A stretch of 64,000 bases of DNA, taken from the NCBI GenBank assembly GCA_027924645.1, contig BSBN01000242.1, forward strand, positions 4,898,001 through 4,962,000, given 5' to 3'. Below are positions 34,054-45,460 of the stretch, piece after piece (the first letter of the stretch is position 1; the number at the start of each line of letters is the position of its first letter). The notes below the pieces were generated by a model, which saw only the letters and a list, made by a program, of their open reading frames with translations, was not told where the DNA came from and did no database searches. The position numbers were made by a program, and so were the translations under genes. Origin of the DNA: Cunninghamia lanceolata. Its lineage: Eukaryota; Streptophyta; Pinopsida; Cupressales; Cupressaceae.

Positions 34054-35811
34054 GCAGTTTTAAATCATAATTGCTTAGTAGTAAGTCGCATTTGCAGAGG
34101 GCTTTGTCGCCTTTGGTAAATTTTTGATTGCATTTAAATAACAGTAAATCGCATTTGGTAATTTTCATGTGTCTTTGGTTTTGCATGTTAAAAATTAGGG
34201 TTTCTAGAAACTAATGGGTGTTTGTGCAGCTTGTCTCATTGATTGTCGAAGAATAGAGGTTCCAAACTATTGATATTTTGTTTGCAGATTCGATTAGTCC
34301 AAGGACTTAAAAAAATCTTTTCATACTAAAGTAGGCACACTTCGTTTTGGTGCTTTTAAAATGAACAATCTATTTTCTTTGTGTCTTCTTTATCTTTTTT
34401 GAGCTTGCTTTTCCTATTTGTGCGTAACCCGATTTAGCAATAGAGGTATCCTCTTCCGCTATCTATCCAATGGATCTGGGGTGCAAGAGAAACTATTGCT
34501 AACTCTAGAGGGTCTGCCTTCCCATTGTGAGAAGGGGTATGACCCAAGCGGCAACAGGTTAAAGCCAAACACTTTCTAATCCACTATATAAAATAAGGTG
34601 TTTATGCTGAAAGTTGCAAATGACGAGTGTTGTTACGCTATACCGAAGAAAGTTTCCCTCAAAACCTTGCTAAGCGTAACCTCAGCAAGCTGGGAAGCCT
34701 CCATTAACGGAGCGAATCGCCGCATGTATAGCCACCCGAATGGGAGCCTTTACTACAAATTGTGTTTTAGAAACCAAAAACCCTCTATTTACTGGTACAT
34801 GAGGACAACTGATTAGGCCTCTGATAGCCGTCCCACACTTTCGTAGTTCTTAGCAGAGATAATAAAGTACCTTAAGATCTGCGTGTCTTGAGGACTTGGA
34901 ACTTGGTGTGCCTGAGAAGTGAGTGCACTGTAAGGGGGAGCCTGTGCCCCAAGTTCCTGGAGCTATCCACTTTGAATAGGTGCGGCTGGAGAAATCCAAG
35001 TGGGAACCCAACAGATATAGTCCTGGCCAACCTAAGTTGTAAATGTTTGAGTATGAGTGTTTGCTATCTTGCTTCTCTTGTCTATTAATTTATCAAAAAT
35101 TGCTAAAAACACAACTTTTGCCACAGAAAATTGCCTTTGAACCATATGTAACCACAATTGAATAACAGTGTGTCACCTTTGAAAAAAATTGAATCGCCTC
35201 TGCTTAATGTCATTTCTATCCTATTCTGTCCCAAAAAAATTGCCTTTGCATCATGTCGAGTCGCAATTGAAAAACAACGAGTCGCCTTTGATCAAATTTG
35301 AATTGCTTCTGATCAATGCTTCTTATCTTGTCTTATCTCAGAAAATCACCTTTGAGCCCTGTCAATTTGCATTTGAAATAGGAAAAAATTGCCTTTGAAT
35401 AACAGTGATTCACCTCTGGTCAATGTCTTGTTACCCAAAACTGTCACACAAAAAATCACCTTTGAGTTATCATAAATCACCTTTGAATTATCGTAGATCG
35501 CCTTTGAGCATCGGTGGATCACCTCTGGTCATTTGCAGTCTATGATCTTTTCTTTTACCTTTTCCATCAATCTAATCATCAAATCTGGGTTTCTGCAGGA
35601 AATTCTTAACCTGGTCAGCTATTTTTCAATAATCTCATCATCCAAAATCATCATTTAATCCATTGGCTTTAGTCATCATCCCTAGGGTTCTCAATCCCTA
35701 AATCATCCTATCAATCTATTAATCCACCATCTAATCAAACCCAATCTCTTTAATCCAACTAGAGCCAATACCAATCAATCAAACATATTTCAATCAAATC
35801 ATCTTAATCCA
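34054..35811 (+). other. Tat leader, second part
   Basis: About 1.75 kb of leader before gag. 34054-34190 continues the 'tcgcatttg' motif. 34400-35060 is more GC-balanced and non-repetitive and has no convincing ORF; the 72- and 66-codon frames at 34598 and 34888 show no domain. A tandem array follows at 35125-35545. TTTCTGCAG ending at 35598 looks like a splice acceptor, which suggests the leader may be spliced. Confidence 0.55.
35125..35545 (+). repeat. Higher-order tandem array, 4 units of ~106-110 bp
   Basis: Units start with an a-rich run plus 'atYgcctttg' near 35125, 35235, 35341 and 35451. Each contains about four sub-repeats of the type 'tcgcctttga' and usually closes with 'cctctg(g)tcaatg'. 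Units differ considerably, so this is an old array. Confidence 0.75.
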
Positions 35812-38497
35812 ATGCCAATGACTAGAAATCAGTACAAGAAAGCTATGGAATCCAATCTTAGAGAATTTCAGACCACTCCTCTCAAAGATGCCTCTCAATT
35901 TACAATAGGAATGAACACTCAGGTGTTTCTACTAGAAGGTTATACCCTTAGGCCATCTTCATCATCTATCCCATTACAACAACATCAGCTTGAGCCCTCA
36001 TACATGGTGGTAATGCCACAATCTCCTCATGAAGATAGTGATTGATTTGATGATCAAGAGGATCTTCAAGATCCCAAATCCTTACGACATGCCAATAAAA
36101 TCATAAAAGGCAAATAGAGAACACTTTCTCCTACAATTAATCCAAAAAGGAGTCAAATTACCTAGTGACTTTGATGTGTCAACGATCCGTAAAGAAGAAC
36201 CTCCTAATGTTGCTACTGAAAATCCCATGGCTATTGTTACTATGTCCACCAAATCCACCATACCCTCGGCACCACCTATGCCTAACCAAAACATGCATAG
36301 ACCCCAAATATCTACTACACCCATGAGACCAAATCCACCTAATGTCACTATATCTATAGAGCCTTTACTCACACCGTCTTATGCGCTCGATCTGACGCTT
36401 TCTAATATGAATGTACCTCCTTTTCATGTGTCGGCTGCCTTTCCCTCTACCTCCATAATGTCATTCCCACACAAGTTACCCAAGCATCACCAATTTCCAA
36501 CCCTAATGTTGGATCATCATCCACTCAACCAATACAAACATCCCATGTCGCATCCAATCCTACTGTAACTCTCATTGATCAACCTATAGCATCAAATACC
36601 CATCCCAACACATCGTACGTTCATCAACTTCTTTCTCTTGGATCACGACCCTCTAACATTCAAATGTCTCATGTGACTCCACCAAACATTTCCCAACCTC
36701 TGTTGATTTCCACTCAAAACATGTCCTATACCATCCCTTTGTATGGCTCGTACGTGACACAGACACATACTGTCAATCCATCATCCGGATCATATGTACC
36801 TCAGCCACCTGGTAACCAACATCAGAACATTATCAACCCAAATCAGCACACTATTAGCAAAGTTCAAAGCAAATCTATGCCACAATATGATATGTCACAA
36901 CAATATTCTTCTAATCAACAATTGATATATCCAATCCCACCACCTAATCATAAAAAAATCATACAACAACAACAAGACTCTACATCTGATGTGTGGTAGG
37001 AAACAGATCAACTAAAACAACAAATCACAGACATGAACATGGGTCAAAAGAAGAAGTCATTCTCTTTTGAGGATGTCTGTCCCTATCCCTTTGACAAATC
37101 ACTACCAATGATACCCTTCCCCCCACACCTTGAAATTCCACAATTTGACAAATACGAGGGAAGGGAGGACCCTAACGATCACCTCCAAACATTCTATGTT
37201 GCTTACCTTGATGTCGCTTACAATGATACATATCTTCTACGACTTTTCCCTCGTAGCCTTGGGGGACAGGCAATGGAATGATTCTCTCATCTGCCACCCG
37301 GTATCAAATCCTTTAAAGAATTAGCTGGCAAATTCGTATCCCATTTCGCTTTCAACATAGAAAATGAGGTCACCATGAATGACTTAGTCAACAATAAACA
37401 AAGAAATGGAGAAACTTTTTCATCATTCGTTCAACGATGGAGGAACATGGCAAGTAAACTCTCGTGGCATATGCCCGAAAAATAACAAGTTGATATTTTC
37501 GTACAAAACCTCCATCCGGAGTTGGCCTTCCAATTACAAATGCATAGCGCTACTTCATTTGATGAGGTCATCTCTAAAGGAAGAAACATTGAAAAAGATC
37601 TCATTTCAAAAGGCCTCATTCAAATCTTCAAGGACAATAAGGACAATCCACAAACTTCAAATGACAAATCAAAATTTTGGAACAAAAATAAAAATGTCAT
37701 AAATGATGGTGTTGTCGATGCTAAGAATGTACAAACTGTATAAGCACCTGCTCGAGTTCAAACAACACCTAGCGCCCCACCTTTCCTACCGCGTGATCAA
37801 ATGAATACAAAACCAGCACCAAGATGTAAATTCACCCTGTTGGGATAACCAGTTGAGGTCATTCTTAGAAAATTAGTGCAATTGGGAAACATTACCTTGC
37901 CTGAAGTTAGATCAAACAATGAGCCGTAGTTTAAACCTCCTTGGTACAAGGACAATGAATATTGTGAATACCATAGGGTCAAGGGGCGTAACACCGCTAG
38001 CTGTATGAAATTGAAACACACAATTCAAAACCTCATCGATCAAGGACTTATTAGGGTCACATCAACACAACCAACAAACAATTATGACCTTGATGCCTAT
38101 AAAAATCCCCTCCCTTCACATGATAAAGCAAGTGCTTCCATCATGGGAAAGAATGTAAGCTACACGTATGAGTCTATTGTTGGCCGTATTGAGTAATCAA
38201 ATCTCTACCATCACCATTCGAGGAAAAGCCCCTGACTGTGCTGTCACTACCGATCGAACTCATGTCACTATTCAAGGAGCGCCACCACCGGCCGCTCGTG
38301 GAACCCCACCTCCAGTCATTCGACCAAATTCTAAATACAATGTTCTTGAACACCTTGGTAAAACCCTTGCTCACATATCCATACTTGAGCTATTGCGCAT
38401 ATCTCTTGTACATAGAGCCATTCTGGATAAAGCCTTAAGAGAATCATCCATACCAAATAATATTGATACCACATAGTTCCAAGCTATGATGGCAAGC
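35812..38497 (+). pseudogene. gag: Tat-like gag, broken and split
   Basis: It starts near ATG 35812 (the ATG at 35818 is the alternative). It has a long Pro/Ser/Gln/His-rich N-terminal half with several frame changes, then the conserved core: 'FDKYEGREDPNDHLQTFY' (37147-37200), 'GIKSFKELAGKF', and 'SSFVQRWRNMASKL' (37420-37462). A knuckle-like 'YCEYHRVKGRNTASC' (37960-38004) is followed by 'IQNLIDQGLI'. Stops occur at 37279, 37483, 37741, 37846, 37928 and 38194. At 38502 it is cut by a solo LTR and continues in frame at 40658. Confidence 0.85.
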
Positions 38498-38502
38498 ATC
38501 TC
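38498..38502. repeat. Target site duplication ATCTC, left
   Basis: Recurs at 40653-40657. Confidence 0.82.
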
Positions 38503-40652
38503 TGTAATATCCCTTTCAGGATATAAGATAAAATACTAATCAAACACTTGTTATTTGATTCACAACAACACTAGCTCAATTCCAAACACAAAGATGATAG
38601 CCAAAATAGACTATGATATTCAAATTAAAGATTTGAATATATGTGTTCTTATAGTAACATCAATTTCAGACATACCAGATCAAAATTATGAAACTTTGTT
38701 GTATCTGATGCAACAAGGTTTTGAGATGAATGTTGACAGTTGACCAAATCCTTGAATCTATAGCACTGTGTCTGCTGTCATGTAACTATCCTGATGGAAT
38801 CAATCAAGTGCTAAACTATAGTCTGATTGCTGCTATTGATGAAGTATCCCAGATGATGAACTATGCTGATACAAATAACTTATAGTCTGAAAACTGATAT
38901 AAGATCTTCAAATTAATACAAACTGCTATAACAATCCCTACAAGTCTATTCACTAGCTTCCAATAATGTATTGCTGTCTCCAAGTAGGCTGATCGGCTCC
39001 TCCACATAGCTGCAAACTCCTTCAAATGTTTAGCCACTGCTATTGTATGCTGATCACCTAATATGAGATTTGGCAATGAAAATATCAAATAAGTCTTCAA
39101 CATATATTAGAATATTAATAAGAGTCCTTATGACATCCAATCTCTAACAAAAGTAGTAGCTGACTTACTGGGCCCCATGAATTCCTTTAACAATGAGCAT
39201 CTCCAAGGCGAGTGATAAAGTTATTAAAGTCCTAAAGGTGTTAGGACTCCTCAAAAACCAACAAATAGTCTAAAAAACCAAAGACTTATCAATGTTTGCT
39301 GACTAGATTCTGTATGTCAGATCTTGTCCCCCTTTAACACATGCAAAACAAAATATAATCCCATAAATCTAGCTCCCCTTTGCAAATCACAGCCTATAAC
39401 CATATATTCCTTATGATATGAAATACATGTAAAAGCTCATAATCTCCTTAAAGTGACTGCGTCACCTCTACAACCTTCAAATCCTTCAAAAGCGCTACAT
39501 GAGACTTATGTATCTCACAATTTCCTCATGGGTCCCATGATTTCTTCAATACTAAATCTGACAAAGTCTAAATAACTGCGATTCCCTTTTTATATATGCA
39601 ACAATGATCCTTGAATATATTCGAATTGCATTGTCAACTCAAATAGAGGGCCTGTAACTCCTTATATATATATCAAAAGGAAGACTTGCTGAAACCCTGT
39701 CAGACTTTGTCTCCTCTTAGCTAGCAAACAATATAAACATTCACAGCTTAGGATCAACTTGGATATTTAAATCAATTTCTAATATATTAATTTTCCTTGA
39801 AAGACACGATCAACTGATATAAGGTTACATATAAATTATGGAACCCACAGTTCATAAAAATACATTTCTTCTAGTGACACGATTCCCTAAAATAACAAAA
39901 TATATCATTCTTCAAGCTCTACGATCTAAACTAGGAATGACTCAAGCAATGATGGTCTTCAATACTAACAAAATTCAAGAGTCTTCAACAATCTTCAAAG
40001 ATCAAAACTCAATACAAATATTGCAAATTTATATTTTATAAATCAATAAATTTGTAGATAATATATCTTTCCCACCATATCAACACATCTGCAAATATGG
40101 AGACCTTAGAACAACTCTTCAATTTATTAACTTGTAAATATGCAAATCATCAAAACATAATAATTCCAACATACAAAAATGTAGAACAATCCTTTGAAGC
40201 CCAATTTTGAAATCTGAGATAATTTCACCTCAAGGTTGGTAAGGGAGCATCGCCAAACCAACAACTACCAAGGGGTCATCTCCTCGATACCATGAATGCA
40301 AGGGAACATCTCCTTGACATTAGATGAATATAAACTTGACAAAATAAACATCAACACAAGCATCTAAAACATACTCAACAATGACTCTCAACAACCCTTT
40401 TAAACTTTCATCAATTAGGACAGGTCCTAATTTTATTAAATGAAAGTTTTTATGTACACAATCACACCTTACAATTTTAAATGCTTTAACATGACCCTTT
40501 TTAAATGTGTGTGTACAATAATACTTTATTTAATAAAGTATTTTTCAAGTAACTTAATAAAATATCAATTTTATAAAGCAATTAAAATACTTTATAAAAT
40601 TAATTTACAATTAGACACATTTAAGTTACTTGCAAAAATTGGGGACATTACA
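38503..40652. mobile_element. 2150-bp solo LTR inside Tat gag-pol
   Basis: It begins TGTAATATCCC and ends GGGGACATTACA. The ends form an 11-bp inverted repeat with one mismatch, flanked by ATCTC on both sides. Its removal restores the Tat reading frame. It holds no coding region. The 146-codon frame starting at 40440 begins in the LTR and only becomes meaningful once it enters Tat protease after 40653. Confidence 0.83.
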
Positions 40653-41840
40653 ATCTCATCCCCCCATCATTTAAATTTTTCTAATCAATATCTCGTATCC
40701 ACCGATCCATCTCACCATGATGCACTCCACATAAAGGTATTCATTGATCGATGCCATGTCAAGCGGATCCTGGTGGATGGTCGAGCTGGTCTTAATATTT
40801 GTTCTCAAAAGTTAATAAAGCAATTGGGCTATTCCAAGGACCACATTGATATGACAAAGAATAACCATCAAGGCATATGATGATGGAGAGCGAGATTTAG
40901 AAGGTATTATCACTCTACCTATAAGGGTTGGTCCTGTTACCACTGATACAAAATGCCAAGTCCTAGATGCCAATCTACCCTACAATATCATTCTAGGCCG
41001 TCCTTGGATCCATTCCTTCAAAGCAGTCCCATCCATGTATCACCAATGCCTAAAGTTTCCATATGAGGGTGTAGAAATCACCATCCCTATAGATCCCAAG
41101 CCCTTTGAATACTGTCATGCATTTCAAGCCACTTATCAAAATCCTAACCGTGTCCCTATCAATGTTGAAGCATATCTGTCTACTTCATATGTTGACCCAG
41201 ATGATCTCAATAAACCCTCTACTAGTAAGTCCACCCCTAGCATCCAAATCAAATATGAAGAAAAGGGACTTGGTGAGTATAGTCTCAAAGAGTCATGATG
41301 TGTGGGTGTCACGCCATTATCACCCAAATCATATGGTAAGCTATCCGTTTCAAAAGATTCTGACTCCAAAGTAATTGTCACCATGCCTCCAACAGTGTTC
41401 ATACAATCAGGGTTACTTGATGATGAGGATGTCTCTGATGACATTTCTTCTTGGATATTTTACGATGAAAATGATTAGGTATCCTTAGAAGTGGAACGAT
41501 ATAATAATGTTTCAGAACCATCAAAAATATGGGATACAAAGGAAAAGGTGGACTGGGTCTACAGGAACAAGGCCTCTTAGAGCCAATCATTGTGTCAAAG
41601 AAGTATAATCGACAAGGTCTAGGGTACCGAAAGGAGGGCCCGCCTTCCTCGGACATCCAGTTTATCCTTGATGAAGTCGCTAAAGCCTTTCCCATGGAAA
41701 AGGCCCCTAATCTAGATACCATCGAAGACTCTACCTTTCATATCATTGAGCTTTTCCAAGAAACCTCTATTTTCATGATATCCTCTACTTCCCATGACCT
41801 TCCACTTCTCTACCCCAACCTAATTGACTGGGATCAATAG
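40653..41840 (+). pseudogene. pro: Tat-like protease region
   Basis: After the solo LTR the frame gives 'HIKVFIDRCHVKRILVDGRAGLNIC' in two parts, the aspartic protease region; the DG(S/G)A motif reads DGRAG, a probable Gly-to-Arg change. 'NIILGRPWIHSFKAVPSMYH' follows at about 40980-41040 as the C-terminal protease block. A linker to 41840 includes a G-patch-like 'MGYKGKGGLGLQEQG' at 41529. This block occurs in plant gypsy elements between protease and RT, but I am less sure of its role. Stops at 40878, 41296 and elsewhere break it. Confidence 0.75.
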
Positions 41841-42316
41841 GGGGCACCTGCCCCCTCGATACATTTCAAAACGATGAGGCCATTGCTGAATTCATGGGAA
41901 CAAGCAAAGGCTTGCCTCTTGGAGACCATAAGGTAGGATTTGCTATTGATCTGCCACTATTGGCATACTTTGGTGGAAGTATCGGATCTTCTAGTCACAA
42001 AAGTGAAATCAAGAAAATAAAAAATGAAAGGTCATCAGGTGAAAATCGAAAGGCATCTCTTGACCAAGAAAAAATAAAAATAAAGGAGGTATCCGAGGGT
42101 GAAAACGTCTCTGAGGCACTTGCAGATGGAGGATCCGACATTCCTGTAACTTCTATATATCAAGAAAGATCACCCTTGTTGATCGAGAAATCCTAGGAAA
42201 TCAACTTGGGCACCGAACAAGCTCCTAAAATCACGTTTCTAGCAACCTCTTTATCAGATACATAAAAAGTCAATTTCACCAAATTCTTCATAAAAAGAGC
42301 TATCAACTTCGCATGG
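41841..42316 (+). pseudogene. Tat-like pol linker before RT
   Basis: A 100-codon open segment (41894-42196) is charged and has no domain I recognise. In related elements this spacer is poorly conserved. It ends at a stop at 42194, before the RT N-terminal region. Confidence 0.5.
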
Positions 42317-43620
42317 ACCTACATAGATATGCCGAGTTTAGACCCCTCCTTGGTAGTGCATCATTTGGTTGTCTCTCTGAATGCCAAACCAGTTCGACAA
42401 AAGCTAAGAAAAATGCATCCACATATAGCATTGTTAGTCAAAGCAGAGATCCACAAACTTCTGGATACAAAGTTTATTAAACCCATTGATTATCCGGAGT
42501 GGGTATGTAATCTAGTGCCTGTTCCCAAACCTAATGACATAATTCATTATTGTAATGACTTCAGAGACCTTAACAGAGCATGTCCTAAAGATGACTTCCC
42601 TTTGCCAAGCATTGACACAATTGTAGACCTCATTGCAGGACATGAGATGCTTTCATTAATGGACGAATTCTCTAGATACAATTAGATTAGAATCGCAGAG
42701 GAGGACCAGCACAAAACTTCATTCATCTCCCCATGGGGAACATACTACTGGGTCATCATGCCTTTTGGACTTAAAAACGTCAGAGCAACTTATCAAAGGG
42801 CTATGACTATCATTTTTCATGATCTTTTCCACACAATAATGGAGGACTATGTCAATGACATCTTAGGCAAGTCCAAAACAAGAGAAGACCACCTCTAAGT
42901 CTTAGAACAAATATTCGACAGGCTTGAGAAGTACAAAGTCAGACTGAATCCAAAAAAGTGTGTCTTCGGTGTAACTTCTGGGAAACTTTTCTAGGCTACA
43001 TAGTCTCTAGAAGAGGCATTGAAGTGGATATGGATAAAGTGAAAGCCATAGTTAATATGCCTCCTCCGTCTAATTTGAAACAGCTATGTGGTCTCCAAGG
43101 TTGGTTACAATCTATTCATCGGTTCATAGCTCAGCTAGAAGATAAGTGCCATCCTTTCCAACACTTGCTCAGGAAGGGAGAAGCATTTAAGTGGGATGAC
43201 AAATGTCAACAAGCCTTCAATCAAATAAAAGAATATCTTTTAGTACCTCCTATGCTTGTATCGCCTGTCTGAGATCGACCTTTGCTTCTATACTTGGTGC
43301 CCTCCTAGCTCAGCATGATGATACAGGAAAAGAGAAAGCCATTTACTATATCAACATGACTCTTGTAGGATATGAGATCAACTACATAACAGTGGAAAAG
43401 TATGTTTGTCAGTTGTGTTTACTCCTCAAAAGTTGCGACATTACATGTTAAATCAGACAACAAAGCTCATCTCCAATTTTGATCCATTCAAATATCTTCT
43501 TGCTAAAATAATCATTACTGGTAGAGTAGACAAATGGGTGATGATCCTTAGTGAATTTGATATTGAATATGTTGACTGCAAAGCAATAAAAGGACAAGTC
43601 ATCGCGAATCAACTTGCTTA
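42317..43620 (+). pseudogene. pol: Tat-like reverse transcriptase and RNase H
   Basis: RT opens near 42317, with 'KLRKMHPHIALLVKAEI' and then 'PKPNDIIHYCNDFRDLN' (42520-42570). 'DDFPLPSID', 'MDEFSRYN' and 'MPFGLKNVRATYQRAM' follow. The catalytic box at 42848-42859 reads YVND instead of YVDD: the first catalytic Asp is Asn, consistent with a G-to-A change. RNase H ('DKCQQAFNQIKEYLL' then decayed segments 43200-43450) is broken by stops and frameshifts. A connection-type block 'LISNFDPFKYLLAK' lies at 43466. It is non-functional. Confidence 0.85.
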
Positions 43621-43631
43621 AGCTTCAATGA

Positions 43632-44110
43632 TTGACATTCATCCTTTTGATCCTGAGCTACCTAATGAGGAACTTTTCAATGTGTCTCCTTCTGAAACCT
43701 GGCAACTATACTTTGATGGCTCTTACACCCAACATGGGTCTGGAGCAAGTGTCCTATTCATCAGCCCATAGGGTCACTGTATTCCAAAATCCTACTGCAT
43801 CACCTTTCCTTGTATAAATAACATAGTAGAATATGAGGCTCTGATCACTGGGCTATGCATGGCTGTCCAATGGGACATCAGAGAGCTACAAGTATTTGGA
43901 GACTCACAGTTGGTAATTGAACAAGTTCAAGATGAGTACCAAACAAAGGATGAAAAGCTTCTTCCATAAAAACTGATGGTTGACGACTTTAAGAAATATT
44001 TCTCTCACATCACATCTGAACAGATTGCAAGAATCAACAACAAAGCAGCTGACGCCATGGCAACCATTGGTTCTCTCCTGGACATGCCTGCTAATTCAAA
44101 GCGATGTGAA
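43632..44110 (+). pseudogene. Second (archaeal-type) RNase H of the Tat-like pol
   Basis: Frames across 43680-44100 give 'WQLYFDGSYTQHGSGA', 'EYEALITGLCMAVQ', 'VFGDSQLVIEQVQ' and 'ARINNKAADAMATIGSL'. The D...E...D residues of an RNase HI fold are visible in the order typical of the extra RNase H that marks Tat/Ogre elements, placed between the usual RNase H and integrase. Stops at 43769 and 43967 and a frame change disable it. Confidence 0.82.
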
Positions 44111-45460
44111 TTCTTAGTGGAACAACTTTTGATCCCAGCATTTGAAGTACCCCAATTAGAACTCATCTGCGAGTTTCATTGTCCCACATCTCCTTGGTAT
44201 GAAGATATTTACGAATACCTTGTCAATGGCACTTTCCCCTTCCAATTTTCCAACTCCCAATGCAAATCTTTCATCTGTCGAGCCTCTTGCTACATTATCC
44301 TTGGCAAAACCCTTTACCGCAAGAGTCTCGATGGTATCTTACTTAGGTGTCTCGACTTGGAAGAGGCCAATGTGGCTTTACGAGAAATACACGAGGGTAT
44401 TTGTTGATCACATTCCGCTGGCCCTAGTCTTGTCAAAAAGCTTCTTAGAGCTGACTATTATTGGCCTACTATAGAGTGAGACACACAACAATTCTCAAAA
44501 AGATGCATGCAATGTTAGATACATGGAGATTTGATACACACTCCAGCACATGAACGACAACCGCTCACAGCTCCTTGGCCATTCTTGCAATGGGGATCAA
44601 ACCTCATAGGAAAAATCCACCCATCCTCTTCAAATGGTCATAAGTTCATAATCACTACCACGGAGTACTTCACCAAATGGGTGGAAGCAATCCCTATGAA
44701 ATATATCACTGGGAAACAAATCTCCAAGTTCATATTGCATTTTATTATTTATCGATATGGTATCCCTCAGACCATTGTAACTGATAATGGGCATCCCTTC
44801 AAAAACTAGGAAGTTCATGAATTATGTCAAAAGTTTCACATCCAGCATAGATTTTCTATGCCTTATTACCCTCAAAGAAATGGCCAAGCTGAGGCCTCAA
44901 ATAAGACCATTATAAAAATCCTGAAGAAAATGGTCAATGAAGCTAGTTGAGATTGACATCTTTAATTGAATCCCACCTTATGGGCTTACCGTATAAGCAT
45001 CCAAACCCCCACTGGTACAACTCCATATGCCTTGGTCTATGGTATCAATGCCATACTTCCTATTGAGGTCAAAATCCCTTCATTATGTGTATCACTTCAG
45101 CACATCATATCGGATGAAGAGTACAGAAAATCTAGGCTGAATGAATTGGAACTACTAGATGAAAGGTGAATTACGACTCTCAACCATTTGCAAGTGTATC
45201 AAAATCGTCTCTGTCGAAGCTATAATAAGAAAATCAAAGAAAGAAGGTTCCAAGTTTGTGACCTGGTATTGAAAGAGAATCAGAAGAATCAGTAGAGCAG
45301 AGAAAAATAAGGCAAGTTTGAGCCCAATTGGCTCGGCCCCTTTGTGATCACATTTGTCTACGTCTCTAGAGCCTATGCTTTGGCTACCACTGATGGTGTT
45401 TCCTAGATGAATCGATCAATAGTGTTCATCTCAAAAAATTCTATCCATGATCTTTTGTAA
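44111..45460 (+). pseudogene. int: Tat-like integrase
   Basis: An HHCC-type region (44370-44530, broken) precedes the core. The first catalytic position at 44600-44602 reads 'WGSNLIGKI', Asn where Asp is expected. The other two are kept: 'VTDNGHPF' (44785) and 'PQRNGQAEASNK' (44870-44905). 'ALVYGINAILPIE' and the C-terminal 'NRLCRSYNKKIKERRFQVCDLVL' region extend to about 45270, and a short tail reaches 45450. Stops at 44807, 44948 and 45167 are present. Confidence 0.85.

Noticed and set aside
34598..35088. 72- and 66-codon frames as small genes
   Set aside because: No domain and no supporting start context; they lie in the Tat leader.
35125..35545. CRISPR-like array
   Set aside because: The repeats are degenerate, lack regular unique spacers, and sit in the leader of a plant retrotransposon.
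40440..40880. 146-codon frame as one gene
   Set aside because: Its first half is solo-LTR sequence; only the part after 40652 is Tat protease.
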